This document shows, in pieces, positions 11,932-23,405 of a DNA stretch of 64,000 nt. The stretch covers positions 186,001 to 250,000 of the forward strand of contig NADL03000674.1 of assembly GCA_002205965.3 (NCBI GenBank), in the 5' to 3' direction. The position numbers and the translations under genes are program-made. Source of the DNA: Kappaphycus alvarezii (lineage: Eukaryota > Rhodophyta > Florideophyceae > Gigartinales > Solieriaceae). Position 1 is the first letter of the stretch. Every line of letters starts with the position of its first letter. Under the pieces are notes generated by a model. It was not told the DNA's origin, did no database searches, and saw nothing but the letters and a program-made list of their open reading frames with translations.

Positions 11932-14464
11932 TCGTGTGGGGCAATGGTTCTGTGAAGGACGAAATCCCTCCGCTATTATCCGAGAGCTGAATGAGTCGGT
12001 GTGGAATAGCCCCTGACCACAAATGCTTCGAATGAAGAGGCTTATTCATCAATGCCAGAGAGGAGAGGACGAAACGAGGGGTTGGTTTACTGCGATGTCA
12101 AAGTAGGTTAAAGTCCTCGGAAGCTATGCGGTACAGCGATGTCGAGGGATCGATTGTGAAACGATGAGTGAAGATGCTATGGACCAGCTTGCAACAAGTA
12201 GTTATTAGTCTGTCAACACGCATGCCGCGTTCGAAGAAACCTGAAACGAGGCATGTCAAGGAAAGTACTCCTAATTGCGAAGCATTTGCGTGGAAGGGGG
12301 GGGAATCGCGGTGCCATACTGATTAGGGATGTAGGACGGCTATTTTCCAAAGACTAGGGGTTGAAGTGCTGTATTGCAATAATCTCTCGGCGTTAAGCAC
12401 AAAATTTCCGCACAACCACGAACGCGAGGGCTTTCTTGGCTGTTTGTATGATAAGTGGTGGGCCTCGCAGAACTCATATGCTGGTTCCAGTCCCCGGCAA
12501 TACGAAGTAGAGAAATTCGGTACTGCACTGCATGGTTGTAGAGCAAACAAGTTTGGCGTGACAGGCATTTTTATGGATTCACAGCAATTTCTCAATGAGC
12601 CATAATTTTCGACAACACCACCGTTCTACGAGATAACGCCTGATTAATTTGAGCAGCGACACTGCCATGTATCATACTGCACTGTACAGTACAATACGCT
12701 GCCTGGGTACCAGCCAGCATAAATGTTACAGTAAATGAACGCTGTTTTCCCCCAATTTGTGCATTGAGTCATAATTTTAGGCACCAATACATGCGTTTCG
12801 TACACGTAAGAGAATGTTACAAACCTCTTGCAAGGTAATTAGCAAAGGGACTAGCTAGTGCTCAAAGGTCAGAGCTATCCTGTTACAAAGATATGCTGCG
12901 TAACAGGTTGCTGCGAAGGCCGTAAGCCTGTTTGCAGAACTACTAGCTAGCTATTTTTTTGTTGCTTGTCCATAGCACCTGCACTCGCCGTTTTATTGTA
13001 CAGTAGATCTCGGACATCGCTATACCGCATAGCTTCCTATGGCTTCAACCAGGTTTTGCCATCACAGTATACCAACCCTACGTTTCCCCCGTGATGGAAG
13101 AATACGTTTCTAGTCCGACAATGCACTATTGCTGAAAGCCATGAGGGGAGCCAAGTTGCTGGGTTTAATAGCAACCAACGGTTCTCCAGGATATTTCGGG
13201 CCACAACCGACCATATCTTTCAAATATTAAAGCACCCCACATTCCCTCCGTTCTCCAAATGTTGTGGGTATCTCAAAACACCGGTAACACTGTACAAGTA
13301 TTTGTTCAACTTCGGTCTCGATTTATCCTCACAATCAGCTTGGAATTCTATGCATTCGTGCTCGTCTTTTAACTGCATGATTGCGAAGCCGATTGTGGTT
13401 GTCTAGAAAACTTAAGAATAGAATGAATATGTCTTCCAAGAGTAAAAGCACCCATTGCAAAGCGGTTCAATTACTGATTCGATCACAGGCAAAGCGTTAT
13501 ACTTCACGATAGTGCCATTCAGCCTCCCTACGTGCTGATCACGCCAACGAGTGGCCTTTCATAGTTCCTAGACAATGACTGCTGTTATGTGCCCAGCTTT
13601 ATGTTGCCCACTGTCAATAAGCTATGCTTTTATGGTTTCCATACATCTTTGCATTTGACATTTACATGTAAGATCCATAACATTATGCTCTGATTATTTT
13701 CCTAATATCTCGCTTGTCAGTTCATGCAAAATGGGGAAAGATTTGGATGTTTTACTCTTGGAGGATATATGCCACTCTCATGTAAAATTGCCGCAGCCTC
13801 TTAATTTCTTCGAAAGCCCTTGAAGAAGAGTTCGTACTAATCCTGATATTTGTAGGAATAACTTAACTCTACTGTGTTAACTTGTCACTTTTTGTCGTTT
13901 TCAACGTCTCTGTCATTCCGTGGAGAAAATTTTCGCGACCATTAATATCAGCCGGCCTATCTTTTACAGTAAATGAACCCCCTGTGTTCCCCACATATAC
14001 GAATGATATGAGAAGATAATTTTTTGTAGTATTCCCTTTTTGTCATAACATGTCAGTGCCATTCAATGCAGGGGGGCATAGGGAGTGTAATTACTGCGAG
14101 GCTCTGGAGGGCTGTGAAGTGGGGGAGTTGTAGAGGGGGGGATGGAGGTGCTTTACTGATTTGGGATGTAGGACGGCCGTTTTCCCAAGACTAGGGAGGC
14201 AGGTCTGTGTATAAGAGAGTCTGAAAATTAGGCAGAGTCAGGAGGGACGAGTTTCACAGGGCTGGTGTGAGGCCAGGTTTTCGAGGTGCAGGAATGCTGC
14301 GCCCATCAGTGCTCGTAGAAGCTCCCCATTTTAGCACAGGTGTACACATGAAATCTGAAACTTTGGGTGTTTTAAAGACTGAAAAATAGACTCTCCTTTG
14401 TTCAAAAGGGGAAAGGGGAAATTTTGGGTGTTTTTAATCCATGAAAAATATGGTCAGCAATTGT

Positions 14465-14546
14465 AAATCTGAATGTCGTATTAAATACATGTAGCGATGG
14501 TCGAAGCAATGTACAAATCATTGCTGTCGAATGCTAGCACCAGCAA
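14465..14546 (+). repeat. 82-bp direct repeat, copy 1
   Basis: Near-identical to 15652-15735: both read AAATCTGAATGTC, TATTAAATAC, GTAGCGATGGTCG and end in GCTAGCACCAGCAA. In this copy a G-headed signature follows directly, in the other it does not. Confidence 0.75.
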
Positions 14547-15651
14547 CGGTCTACAAAAGGGGAAATTTTTGGGTTATTTTAATTCATGGAAGATGTGGTC
14601 GGTAACATCCACGCGGCTAATGCGTTATGCGGGATAAGTCGTCGCTGATGGGTAACACTACAGTTCATGACCTTCCTTACAGGGCCAGCTCAATGCCGGC
14701 ATTTCTACAAAAGTCCATCAAATAATTGGCAGTCGGCAAGAGAAAGCGGGTTAGCTTTTTTGAGACCTCACTAGTCTTTTTACTGAAGGTACCCATCCCC
14801 ATTTGTAGTTGCTCTGCTCGTACAATTTGCATGTGATCTTGACCACGGAAACTCCGCGCGTAAATGATTATTATCTATTAAAGCGGCAAATTAAGCCAAG
14901 CAAAGAAAACTGATTTGCGTGCATGGACATAATGGGCCTGCAAACATGGCGCTTGAGCAGGACAACATGATCTTTTAGACATTTAATATACACTGTACAG
15001 CGCTAGACTTCTCTGGGTAACCACAAAGTTCATTTCAACAACGAAGTGATTTCCTTGGGTCAATCCCTGTCGCCTTCCAACAACGGACTACCATCCTATT
15101 CTATTCTTTATTTTATTCTAGGAAGCAGAGCAACTAGCAAACCGCAGCTACGGGATCAACACTGGTAGCCCCTCAAATGTTGAACTCATCATTGGCTCCT
15201 TGTTGAGAACTCAACAGTCTACTCCACCTGCAACAATGCATGGATGCGTACTTGTCATCCTTATTATCGGCCACAGAACAATGTTCACGATTACTAACTA
15301 CCGCCCGGAACGAATGATTGAATTGGGCACGCAAACTAGCCACCCAAATTTTGCTGTACGGGCTTGTTTAATAATTTAGCACATATGGAATTATACGCTG
15401 GCAAAAGCCAAGGATCATTTGATGCTCTTAAATTAGCGTCCAATGTAACAGCCCATACCGTGAACAGGTCTACGCTATACCATACAGCCGTGGACCGTAC
15501 CATACAGCTGTGCATTTAGCCACACCATTATTCAATGTGTACATAACACCGCATTGACGGCGTCGGAACTATCATCTGTGATCCGCCATTTGGGAAAAAA
15601 TGAGGGTGTCTTTATTGAGATGTATGGATTGGCTGGAACCCATTTGGAGTG

Positions 15652-15735
15652 CAAATCTGAATGTCATATTAAATACAGGTAGCGATGGTCGGAAGCAATG
15701 TACAAATCATTGCTGTCGAATGCTAGCACCAGCAA
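15652..15735 (+). repeat. 82-bp direct repeat, copy 2
   Basis: Partner of 14465-14546, 1.2 kb away in the same orientation, just outside the left arm of the inverted duplication. I see no ORF through it. Confidence 0.75.
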
Positions 15736-15933
15736 GTCTACCAGAAAGTCGATGGGATGTGTACCCACATTGTGTAATATCACGTAAGATGCATTCAGGA
15801 GGCCGTTATTGATCTGAATAACAACTTTTTAATTGGCTTTCATAAAATTTTAATTGGAACCCTCCCTGATCTGTTTGTCGGAAATTTCAACAAACCTAGA
15901 CCGTTATGAGTGTCCTTTTAATGTCATATCTGT

Positions 15934-17280
15934 CATTATATATTTCCAATCAATCTGCGGTACTCACCGCAACCTTCGATCAGAAGCAGAGGGAAGCGTT
16001 CCACCAATTGCAGCTGCCCTGTCCAGAGCGAGCCTGCCTCCAAGCCTCTCTCCCCTTCTCCATGGGCGGTTTCGGTCTCCTGCAAACTTCAGACATTACC
16101 GAGGCTGCTTACACAGCATCTGTACTTGATTCGTTTAGACTTATCTCCGACCTGCTCACTCTTTCCCAGGACCGCCACTTAGAAGAGATCCCTCGGTCCG
16201 CCATCTCGCTCTTATCCTCCCGCCACCCGCAGCTGTCTTCGTCGCTTACAGCTACGGCTCTTTTCGAGCGTTGTTCATCGCCGGTCCCCGGCGAAAGGCT
16301 CCAGTCTGCGATCACAACTGAACTCATGCTATCGAAGTCCGATAGGTTGTTCACGTCCGCGGCAGCCCACGACCGAGCACGGCTCCTCTCCTTGCGCACG
16401 TCCTCCGCCTCGTCTGTTTTCTCTTCGCTTCCTCACCCCTACCGCGGTACGTACATGTCCTCTTCTCGTGGAAAGTCGCTCTGGCTCTACATCTCGGCAT
16501 CGCGCTATTCCCTGGATCTACTCGCTGTCCGGTCTGCTCCCGCCGCTCGGCCGACATCGCACCCGTCTTAGATCCAAGTGGTCAACACGCGTTGACCTGC
16601 AAATACGAAGACGGAATGACTCGTCGTCATCACATCCTCCGCAACGTTCTTCCCCGCTACTGCAAGGAAGTTGGGATCGTCGCCCTCGTCGAACATCCGC
16701 TCCTCTACCAGGTTCCCAACCCATCTGGGCATTCGGAGTCCCCCGCGCTACGAATGGACATTTACATACCCGCTGCATACGGGCTTCACAGGGGGGGCAA
16801 AGGTTTGGGTGTTTTACTTTTGGAAGATATATCCGATCTATACCATGGTTTTCCAGACAACCGCAGTGCCGATATCGCCGTCGACGTTACTGTTGCCCAC
16901 CCCCCGCACGCCGCCACATTTCGCCAAGTACGGTTACCGCAGGCGCTGCCGCAACACTCGCATAGCGCGAGAGACATCGTCATTACGGCACTTACTGCAA
17001 CCAAAACGATATCCTCCTCTCCCCCGTCGGGATTGATATCTATGGCGCCTTGGGCGACGACGGCAAGGGTTTTTTCCGCCGCCTTGCTTCCTTCGCTGCT
17101 TCCCGTCGCGGTTCCTCCCCTCAACAGGAGCTCCGCGACTTCGTTACCCGTTTGCATTTAGTCTTCAACTAATGCAGGCGCGGCAGGTTTCTACCCGCCG
17201 CCCGCATCCGTAGTTGATTTATGAACACCCTCCGCACGCTTCTGTGCAACATTGTACAACCCATAAAGATTTACCACCAC
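15934..17280 (+). mobile_element. 5'-truncated LINE (non-LTR retrotransposon) 3' part
   Basis: The insertion is flanked by the 9-bp target duplication CATATCTGT (15925-15933 and 17281-17289), and the right arm lacks it here. It carries the end of a LINE ORF. First comes an RT-downstream region (LPFSMGGFGLLQ, about 16055-16090). Then, after a frame change, there is a zinc-binding stretch, CPVC followed by HALTC and RRHHILRN, at about 16530-16650. Last comes a restriction-like endonuclease-type stretch, RMDIYIP with AVDVTVAHP (16750-16910), and a C-terminal segment GIDIYGALGDDGKGFF (about 17025-17075). A G-headed signature (16793-16845) lies between the two endonuclease-like halves. The 3' end is a short ACC-repeat tail. 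Frameshifts make it non-functional. Confidence 0.8.
16793..16845 (+). repeat. G-headed signature within the LINE
   Basis: GGGGGGCAAAGG, GGGTGTTTTACTTTTGGAAGATATATCCGATCTA split over the core. It shares its downstream GTTTTCCAGACA with the copy at 20768-20830. The target duplication is not clear here, so its separate insertion is unproven. Confidence 0.45.
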
Positions 17281-17492
17281 CATATCTGTGATAGGCTGTC
17301 GATAGGTGTCGGGACCATTTACTGCGCAGATATATGCTCTTTGTGCCCTCTATTGAGAGGAAGTGTTTGCAATTCTGTCCATGAGAATTTGTGCGAATAC
17401 AGTAGTTTGGAAATATGAAGTTCAGCTACGGAAGTGGGGAACTCGGCAAATTAATTTTTTTTTGCCTAGGTCCTCGACTTGAGCTCATCCTT

Positions 17493-19162
17493 TCAAAGTC
17501 TGAACACATCACCAGTAGGAAGCTCGGATGCAATAATGTTTGTGTTGCGAATAATGATTTGTCGGAACAAGCCCGTACTATTAGTCAAGTCATGAACGCA
17601 ATCTCTCAGACGGCGACGGATAAGCCGAGGGAGAGCCCGACGGATTCGAAGGTAGAAGAACTGGTCCCGTCCCGCAGTCTCCTAAATTCTGCCAACCATA
17701 CTGCCGCCATAGTTGGACCGACGCTGGACCCTGGGACGTGGTCCTCTGCAAGGAGACCTGGGAAGGCCTCAACATCATCCACACTCTCGTAGGCCTTTTC
17801 CAGGCGATCGGCAGTTTCGGGGTCACTGCTTATTTGAGAGAAGCTGGTAAGCCGTGGAAGCCCGAAAATGCTGCGGACTCGGTTGAATGTCGGCAAAGCG
17901 TGATCCCGACTCCTCTGGATATTGAGCGCGATCAGATCGAATCCTTCCTCTAAGGGAACACTTTCGAATAACTGATTCCTGAGCGCATTTACAACCTTCG
18001 AATCAACTTCCTGCGCAACTGAGTTTGAAACACCGCGCATAACCGCTTCGAACTCCTCTTCGGTAAACGTGTCAGCTTTCCTAAAGAATAGTTCACCCAT
18101 AGGGACTGGGGTGATGGGGCCAGAGGGACTTTGGCGCGGGATCGTGTTGTCGACCATGGTATGACCAACCCGGAAGGCGGCCCCAGCGAAAATGTCCGAC
18201 ACAGTTGGGTTTGTGTCCCTACGGAATCCCCTGTAACTGGGTAGTCTGGAGCCAATGATGGCTGGGTAGAATTCCTCATATACGATTTTCTGGTATTGAG
18301 CAATGTTGAGTTTGCGGGCGTACTCGTAGACTTGCCTGGCCGGGAGACTAGGGATGCGCTGCCTGATTTTCTCAGCAAGATAGTTGTGCTCACGGACAAA
18401 GAGGGTGTGCAGGGCGGTGAGGGCAGGATGCTCATTGACGCGGTGGTCACCAGCTAGGAAAAAGTCTGCAGATCCATCTGGAGCATTGAAGAAGCCGTTG
18501 GTATTCCGGGGTAGGAGATTTCCTTCAGATACCTTTAGATTCCCCGTGGGTGAACCGAACTTGTCAAACTCTTGCAGCTCGTTGTTACGCAACTGGTTGG
18601 GGCCGTACACAGCGACCAGATCGACTGCGGACGGTAGCGTGTTGATGGGGCGACGAGCTTTACCTCCGTCGGCCTCGCCACGAACGGATCTGGTGAAGGG
18701 AAGGGTATCTTCTTCTACTTTGTCGTCACCATCGGGGACGGGGATATCAAAGGAGTCTCCCGCTTGAGTTGGGGTGGCTACAAGGTTGTGGTCGAGGAAC
18801 TGGCCGAAGAAGACGAATAGTTGGTTAATGCCACGACTGTTGGGGATTGATTCGTCTTGATCGAAGATGATGTTTGATATTTGACGGGCGGAGCGAAGGC
18901 CTGCACCTGTGGGTTTCTCAGAGGAGCTCCCCGTAATGTAGCTGAACTGGGCCATTCGGGCCTGACCCCACGAGGGGTCTCGCGTTGAAGTGCACTGGCC
19001 GGTGAGGGTGCGGCAGCTGATGCGACGGCACACGGATCGGCGCCGTTGAGTTGGACGAAGGGGGCGGAGGCTCTGAGAGCCACGACCGTTGGGCTCAGGG
19101 GCCTGGGAGAAGACCACGGTAAGGAGCAGGACAGCAAAGAGAGTGCGAAAGCAGAGAGACAT
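17493..19162 (-). pseudogene. Animal-type haem peroxidase, left-arm copy, one frameshift
   Basis: Paralogue of the gene at 10137-11813. I chose the ATG at 19162 because a signal peptide (MSLCFRTLFAVLLLTVVFSQ) starts there; the longer reading frame upstream would need GTG. It keeps FGQFLDH with the distal His, GDHRVNE with Arg and Glu, FRVGH with the proximal His, and LNIQRSRDH. After RRLRDG a G run is one base shorter (CCC at 17666-17668 on plus) than in the right-arm copy (four G). The frame therefore leaves the conserved C-terminus and stops at 17606; the homologous stop would be at 17493-17495. The right-arm copy has different breaks. Residual function cannot be excluded, because only the last 60 or so residues are changed. 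An assembly error in the G run is possible. Confidence 0.88.
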
Positions 19163-19491
19163 CGTGATGGTGGGGACAGGTAAAGTGACGGTTTGAGTTC
19201 CTGAGGGGAATTTTGTTAGGGGAATATCGTTCACGGCTGAGCTGTTTTCCGAGGAGTGGGGGAATGATGGGGTAGTTTACTCCTTCGTCTGACACTTCTT
19301 GCGGGGGAATCTTAACGGAGTTTCCCGAGGGAGAGCAGTTTAAAACAACATCTCCACAAGTCGGAAGGGCCTCCCAAGTTGAGCGATGGTGCACCATCAC
19401 GAGGGGGAATTGTGCAGCACATCTACAGGGATAGTGGATCAGCAGGAGAGGAGGAACCGGAACTGGATGGCCGAAACCATGCATACAGAGT

Positions 19492-19809
19492 TTAGATAGG
19501 GGAAAGGTTCTGGTATTTTACTCTTGGAAGATATATCCGTTTAGATAGGGTGAAGCTAGGGCGCGGCTTCTTGTTGCAGATGACGAAGCTAGTTATGGGG
19601 AATAGACAAGAAGCTGGCAATGATTCTCTTTCTGGTTGAGTCAGAATGTAACGTATATCAATGGGAAACTTTTGCACAGCACAGCTGAAGGCCTCTTCAA
19701 GGCCTCTTCGAGTTGCATCGAGGGATACAGTGGCAGGGGCTGGTCGTTGACACTGGCGGCCTTCTTCTCTTGGAACAACAAGAAAAGATTCTTGTACTTC
19801 AACTGTCAC
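19492..19809 (-). other. Open frame upstream of the peroxidase copy, shared by both arms
   Basis: A 105-codon frame without ATG (it begins at GTG after an in-frame TAG). It reads a Glu-rich N-terminus and ends in residues encoded by a G-headed signature (19496-19545). It is conserved in the right arm at 59646-59963, but the arms are too similar for that to prove coding. I recognise no family. It may be an exon relic or chance. Confidence 0.25.
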
Positions 19810-20082
19810 CTAGGGCCCATCAACAAGTGCAATAGGATTTCGCTCCAGCGTTGATGGAATGACAAAGCCGAATTCTAGCGGGTGTTTTGATACCTCTCTG
19901 AGATTAGATAACAGCAGCGGTATCTATTCCTCGTTTTGGGTGACACAGTCAACGGAGGCGAGGAGGGGAATTAGGATGACACCGCCTTGGAACGTGTGTA
20001 CGATCATCGCTGGAGCCTTGTCACGCGGGTGGCATGTTGGGTCTAGTGCGAGTGGTGCGGGGGTTATCACAAAGAAATCTAT

Positions 20083-20137
20083 GATAAGGGGGTTTTTGGC
20101 TGCTTTTCCTGTTGGAAGATATATTCGATCTACAGTA
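20083..20137 (+). repeat. G-headed signature with the empty target site of the right-arm mini-element
   Basis: A signature copy (GGGGG, TTTTTGGCTG, TTGGAAGATATATTCGATC) ending in ATCTACAGTA at 20128-20137. The right arm carries a 69-bp insertion at exactly this word. Confidence 0.6.
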
Positions 20138-20767
20138 GTCCAACAAATGCGCTACCATAAAATCGTTTTATGAATTCGTTCCTATGAAATTTCTAGTTTT
20201 TTTGAAATTCAAAATCTAGAAACGAGGCACGTAATACTGTATGTGTTATTTAAGAAAAGGAATTACGTCATCTCTCGACAGTAATTCTATCGGTACAGTA
20301 CTGATAATAGTAGAACACCTACGGTACGGTGGGATGATGGATATGACAGAATGTACAACCAAAACAACTCATGCACGTTATTCGAAGGCACACCGGTTAG
20401 CTTTCAGCCGAATAGTCGAACCAGTCAGTGTACCGCACGGACAGATATTAACTTAAGATATATAGTAAATAAAAGGGAACCGTTGTGACTTTAGTCCTGT
20501 TCTCCACAAAACAAACTGTATTGTCCAGAATGCAAAGACTCATAACCTTTACACCATTTGCAGTAAACCAAACACTGTTTGCTCGTCACGCGGCAAAGAA
20601 TCGTCCATAATAACGCCAGTTGTCTGTTGCAGGGAGTTTTGGGCAAATCTCAGTGCCACAGCAAGTTGGTTCCAGAGCACCTCCGTTCACCTAGTAAATC
20701 AGTCGCTACGCGAATCAGGCCTCGTCTCCATAATCTCCACCTCAAAAGCTCAATCCCAACTATGGGA

Positions 20768-20830
20768 GAGAGTTTTGGGTGTTTTACTCTTGGAAGATAT
20801 ATCCGATCTAGCCCATAGTTTTCCAGACAC
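20768..20830 (+). repeat. G-headed signature with inverted flanks
   Basis: TTTTGGGTGTTTTACTC, TTGGAAGATATATCCGATCTA split over the core. It is bracketed by AACTATGGG and CCCATAGTT, a 9-bp inverted pair that could form a hairpin of about 70 nt. Its arm partner is at 58215-58275. Confidence 0.5.
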
Positions 20831-21279
20831 CACACTCATCTCAAAAAGGTATGCCGACACAGTAATGGGGAAAGAACTACGCTCCCTAAAAGGCTACCTT
20901 CAGGCCAGCCATCAAGCAGGGCGCATTGGACATGACGGCTGCTGCAGCGTGCCTTTGCATCAAAACCTCCGCACCTTTCCGTACGTCTCCAATGCCCTCA
21001 TGGTCACGTTCCTTGCCACGTCATTTAGCACCGCACATGCATCCGGGTGCCACCTTCCAAGAGTGCAGATTGACCCCAACTATTGTACCATTGATCCTTC
21101 ACAATAAAAAAACCATTAACCCCCTGTCCAGTAAGATATAACATATGGACTGCGTAAATTAGCACAGGATGGGTCAGTTGCAACTTACTACTCCGACCCA
21201 AAACAAAATCTTAACAACTGAACTTAGGGTCGCCGTGCAGTAATTGAAGCAGCTGCATACGAAAAGCCGTAGTCAATAA

Positions 21280-21352
21280 GTTGAAATCGGGGGTTAATTT
21301 ACTGTGGTAGATATGTGGGTTGGTACCCAGTGAATTAGTACCTGAGCGTAGA
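21280..21352 (+). mobile_element. Mini-element, 73-bp insertion with 10-bp target duplication
   Basis: The insertion lies between TAGTCAATAA (21270-21279) and TAGTCAACAA (21353-21362). The right arm has a single TTATTGACTA (57759-57768) at the matching position, so this is an insertion into the left arm. It contains the signature GGGGGTTAATTTACTG followed by GTAGATATGTGGGTTGG. No terminal inverted repeat and no ORF. Confidence 0.75.
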
Positions 21353-21949
21353 TAGTCAACAATAAAACCTCATTATTAGCTTGCCATAAAATTAGATTCC
21401 TGACAACAAAAAATGAAATCTCGAGGTGTATCGGAAATTGTTCGAATCATTACTGTCAGCAAAGGGGCTGAGATGGACACGTACGTTGCGTGATGGCGAA
21501 GGCAACGAGGTTCACCGTGCAACGTGGCGACGTGGTGTATAATGTCAAGTCCAGATTAAGAAGCAACGATGTAAGTGTTACTGCAGCGTTGTTATGGGCT
21601 TATGGGCTTACGCAGGGAACAACATACTGCTTGTAACTTGCGTGCAACTTGGCAACGGGACGCAGTCATTTATTGTATCAGAAATGATACCACTATACTG
21701 CACAACACGCAAGGGTTATTTGCGATGCTACCACTGATGGGAGCTGGGTTGATTTTGTAAAGTAGTGTCTTCGGTGAGCCCGGCATTTATTTTAGAGGCG
21801 GAGTTGTCGGCTTATAACGCACTACCATTACGTTGGACCACACAGGAAGTCGGAAGTCGGCACAAAGTAATAGCTCTGAGAGCATCGCAAATAACCCTTG
21901 CGTTTTGTGCAGCATAGTGGTATCATTTCTGATACAATAAATGACTACA

Positions 21950-22343
21950 TAAATCCTGGTTCAGCGTGCTGCAGAGCATGGAGGCCCAGAGAAAGAAGCG
22001 CTTCGCCGAGAGCATTATACTACACGCGTGGAGCCTGTTTGAAGCCATACAGGGACTTGAGTAGCTTGTACACGTGGGTGGACGGCCTGTTTTCATCAAA
22101 GATTCTCGGAAGAGAGATGTAAAGATCCTCTTCTAGTTCAGCATTGATGAACGCATTAGCGACATCAAGGTGATGCACGTGTTGGCCTTTGCGAGCAGCG
22201 TGAGTGAGAAGCAGGCAAACCACAGTAAAGTGGCTCACTGGGGCAAGGGTTTTGTCATAGTCGTCAGCAGTTTGAAAACAGCCGAGAACGACAAGGCGGG
22301 CTTTGAAGCGCTTCTTTCTCTGGGCCTCCATGCTCTGCAGCAC
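21950..22343 (-). pseudogene. Copia reverse transcriptase N-terminal part, inverted within the element
   Basis: On the minus strand this reads the start of a Ty1/copia RT: KRFKARLVVLG, the LAPVSHFTVV stretch, LDVANAFINAELEEDLYISLP with its conserved Asp, and YKLLKSLYGFKQAPR. It faces the rest of the RT, which is on the plus strand. About 38 bp at its two ends (near 21967-22005 and 22308-22346) are inverted repeats of each other. Confidence 0.85.
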
Positions 22344-22352
22344 GCTAAATCA

Positions 22353-23385
22353 GGATTTAAGGGCACTATCGATGGTGCTCTGGTTATTGTTGTCGTGTAC
22401 GTTGATGACTTGCTTGTCACCTCTTCGTCGGACAATGCAATCAAGACAGTCAAGCGCAGGGTACAGCGTCATTTCGACACACGTGATATGAGTGATGTCT
22501 CTGCCTTTCTGAACGTGTCGATTGAGCGCTGAGGCGCGGGGTACTTCCGCAATTAGAGGGGGTACATCTAGAAAATTCTGGAGACCTTCAACATGCACTA
22601 TTCAAATCCTGCTGTCACTCCGATGGGCCCGTCAATGTATCGTCTGCTGACTGAGCGCAAGCCGCATAGCGACGAAGAAACTGCAATCATGATCAATGTG
22701 CCCTTCCGACAGCTTATCGGCAAACTTCTCTACCTCTCAACTTGTACACGTCCCGATATTTCAATCGCAACTTCGATTCTTGCACGCCACATGTCCGCCC
22801 CGCGTCCTGTCCACTGGACTACCGCATATCTTAAAAGCGTATCTTACGTTACTTGCGCGGGACAACCCAGTTCGGCCTTCACCTTCATGCCGACAATGAC
22901 CAGCTCTCCGCCTATGCCGATGCCGACTGGGCTGGCGGCAGTGACCGATCATCCGTTAGCGGAAATTTAGTCTTCTTCGGCGGAGCTCTTATACTTTGGC
23001 GGAGCTCGAAGCAACCGTGCACCGCTCTTTCGACCACGGAGGCTGAATACGTGAGTCTGTAGAAACTAGCTCGTGAAGTTCACTGGCCCCGTTCCCTCTG
23101 TGATGAGCTGGGTCTGATGCAAGAGGGGGAAACGCCTACATTCGAAGACAACACCGCAGCAATTGCGTGGGCGAGTGACATCGCTAATTTCAAACGCAAC
23201 AAGCACATTAATGTGCGTGCCCATTACGTTCGCGACCTCGTCAGGAAAAAGGAATTGGAGATCAAGCACATCGCATCTGAGAAGCAACGTGGTGACATCC
23301 TCACTGAGCCGCTCTGCGGGCCGACCTTCGCCAAAGGTCACGATGACCTCTGTTTGTGCGTGGTTCGTACATCGCGAAACTGATT
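22353..23385 (+). pseudogene. Copia reverse transcriptase C-terminal part and RNase H
   Basis: It begins SGFKGTIDGALVIVVVYVDDLL, with the YVDD catalytic box at about 22396-22407. The thumb region with RPDISIATSILARHMSAPRP follows, then an RNase H reading YADADWAGGSDRSSVSG, TEAEYVSL and NKHINVRAHYVRDLV. Breaks: stops near 22530-22575, a frame change near 22835, and TAG at about 23060 after EYVSL. Non-functional. Confidence 0.88.
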
Positions 23386-23405
23386 GACGTGACACTCAGA
23401 GGGGG

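Larger units (their letters stand above)
12290..15829. repeat. Patchwork of short G-headed repeats, no gene
   Basis: The stretch has no convincing ORF. It holds a cluster of signature sites: plus strand at about 12290-12345, 13732-13775, 14072-14118, 14126-14180, 14408-14455 and 14556-14625; minus strand at about 12723-12760, 13213-13262 and 13950-14005. Each has a G-run, an optional A/T spacer, a second G-run, TGTTTTA or TTTACTG, then a GATAT or GATGT core usually followed by GGnCGGCTA. The 14126-14310 copy extends into a longer unit (AGTCTGAAAA, GGCAGAGTCAGGAGGGACGA, GGCTGGTGTGAGGCCAG) also seen at 23995-24130, 24608-24760 and, inverted, in the right arm. Confidence 0.6.

Noticed and set aside
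12323-12605. Overlapping ORFs on both strands
   Set aside because: They lie in repeat-derived DNA beside a G-headed signature and read no known protein on either strand.
15906-16571. Taking the 221-codon ORF as a host gene
   Set aside because: It starts in flanking DNA and runs into LINE sequence with a target duplication between, so it is a chance fusion.
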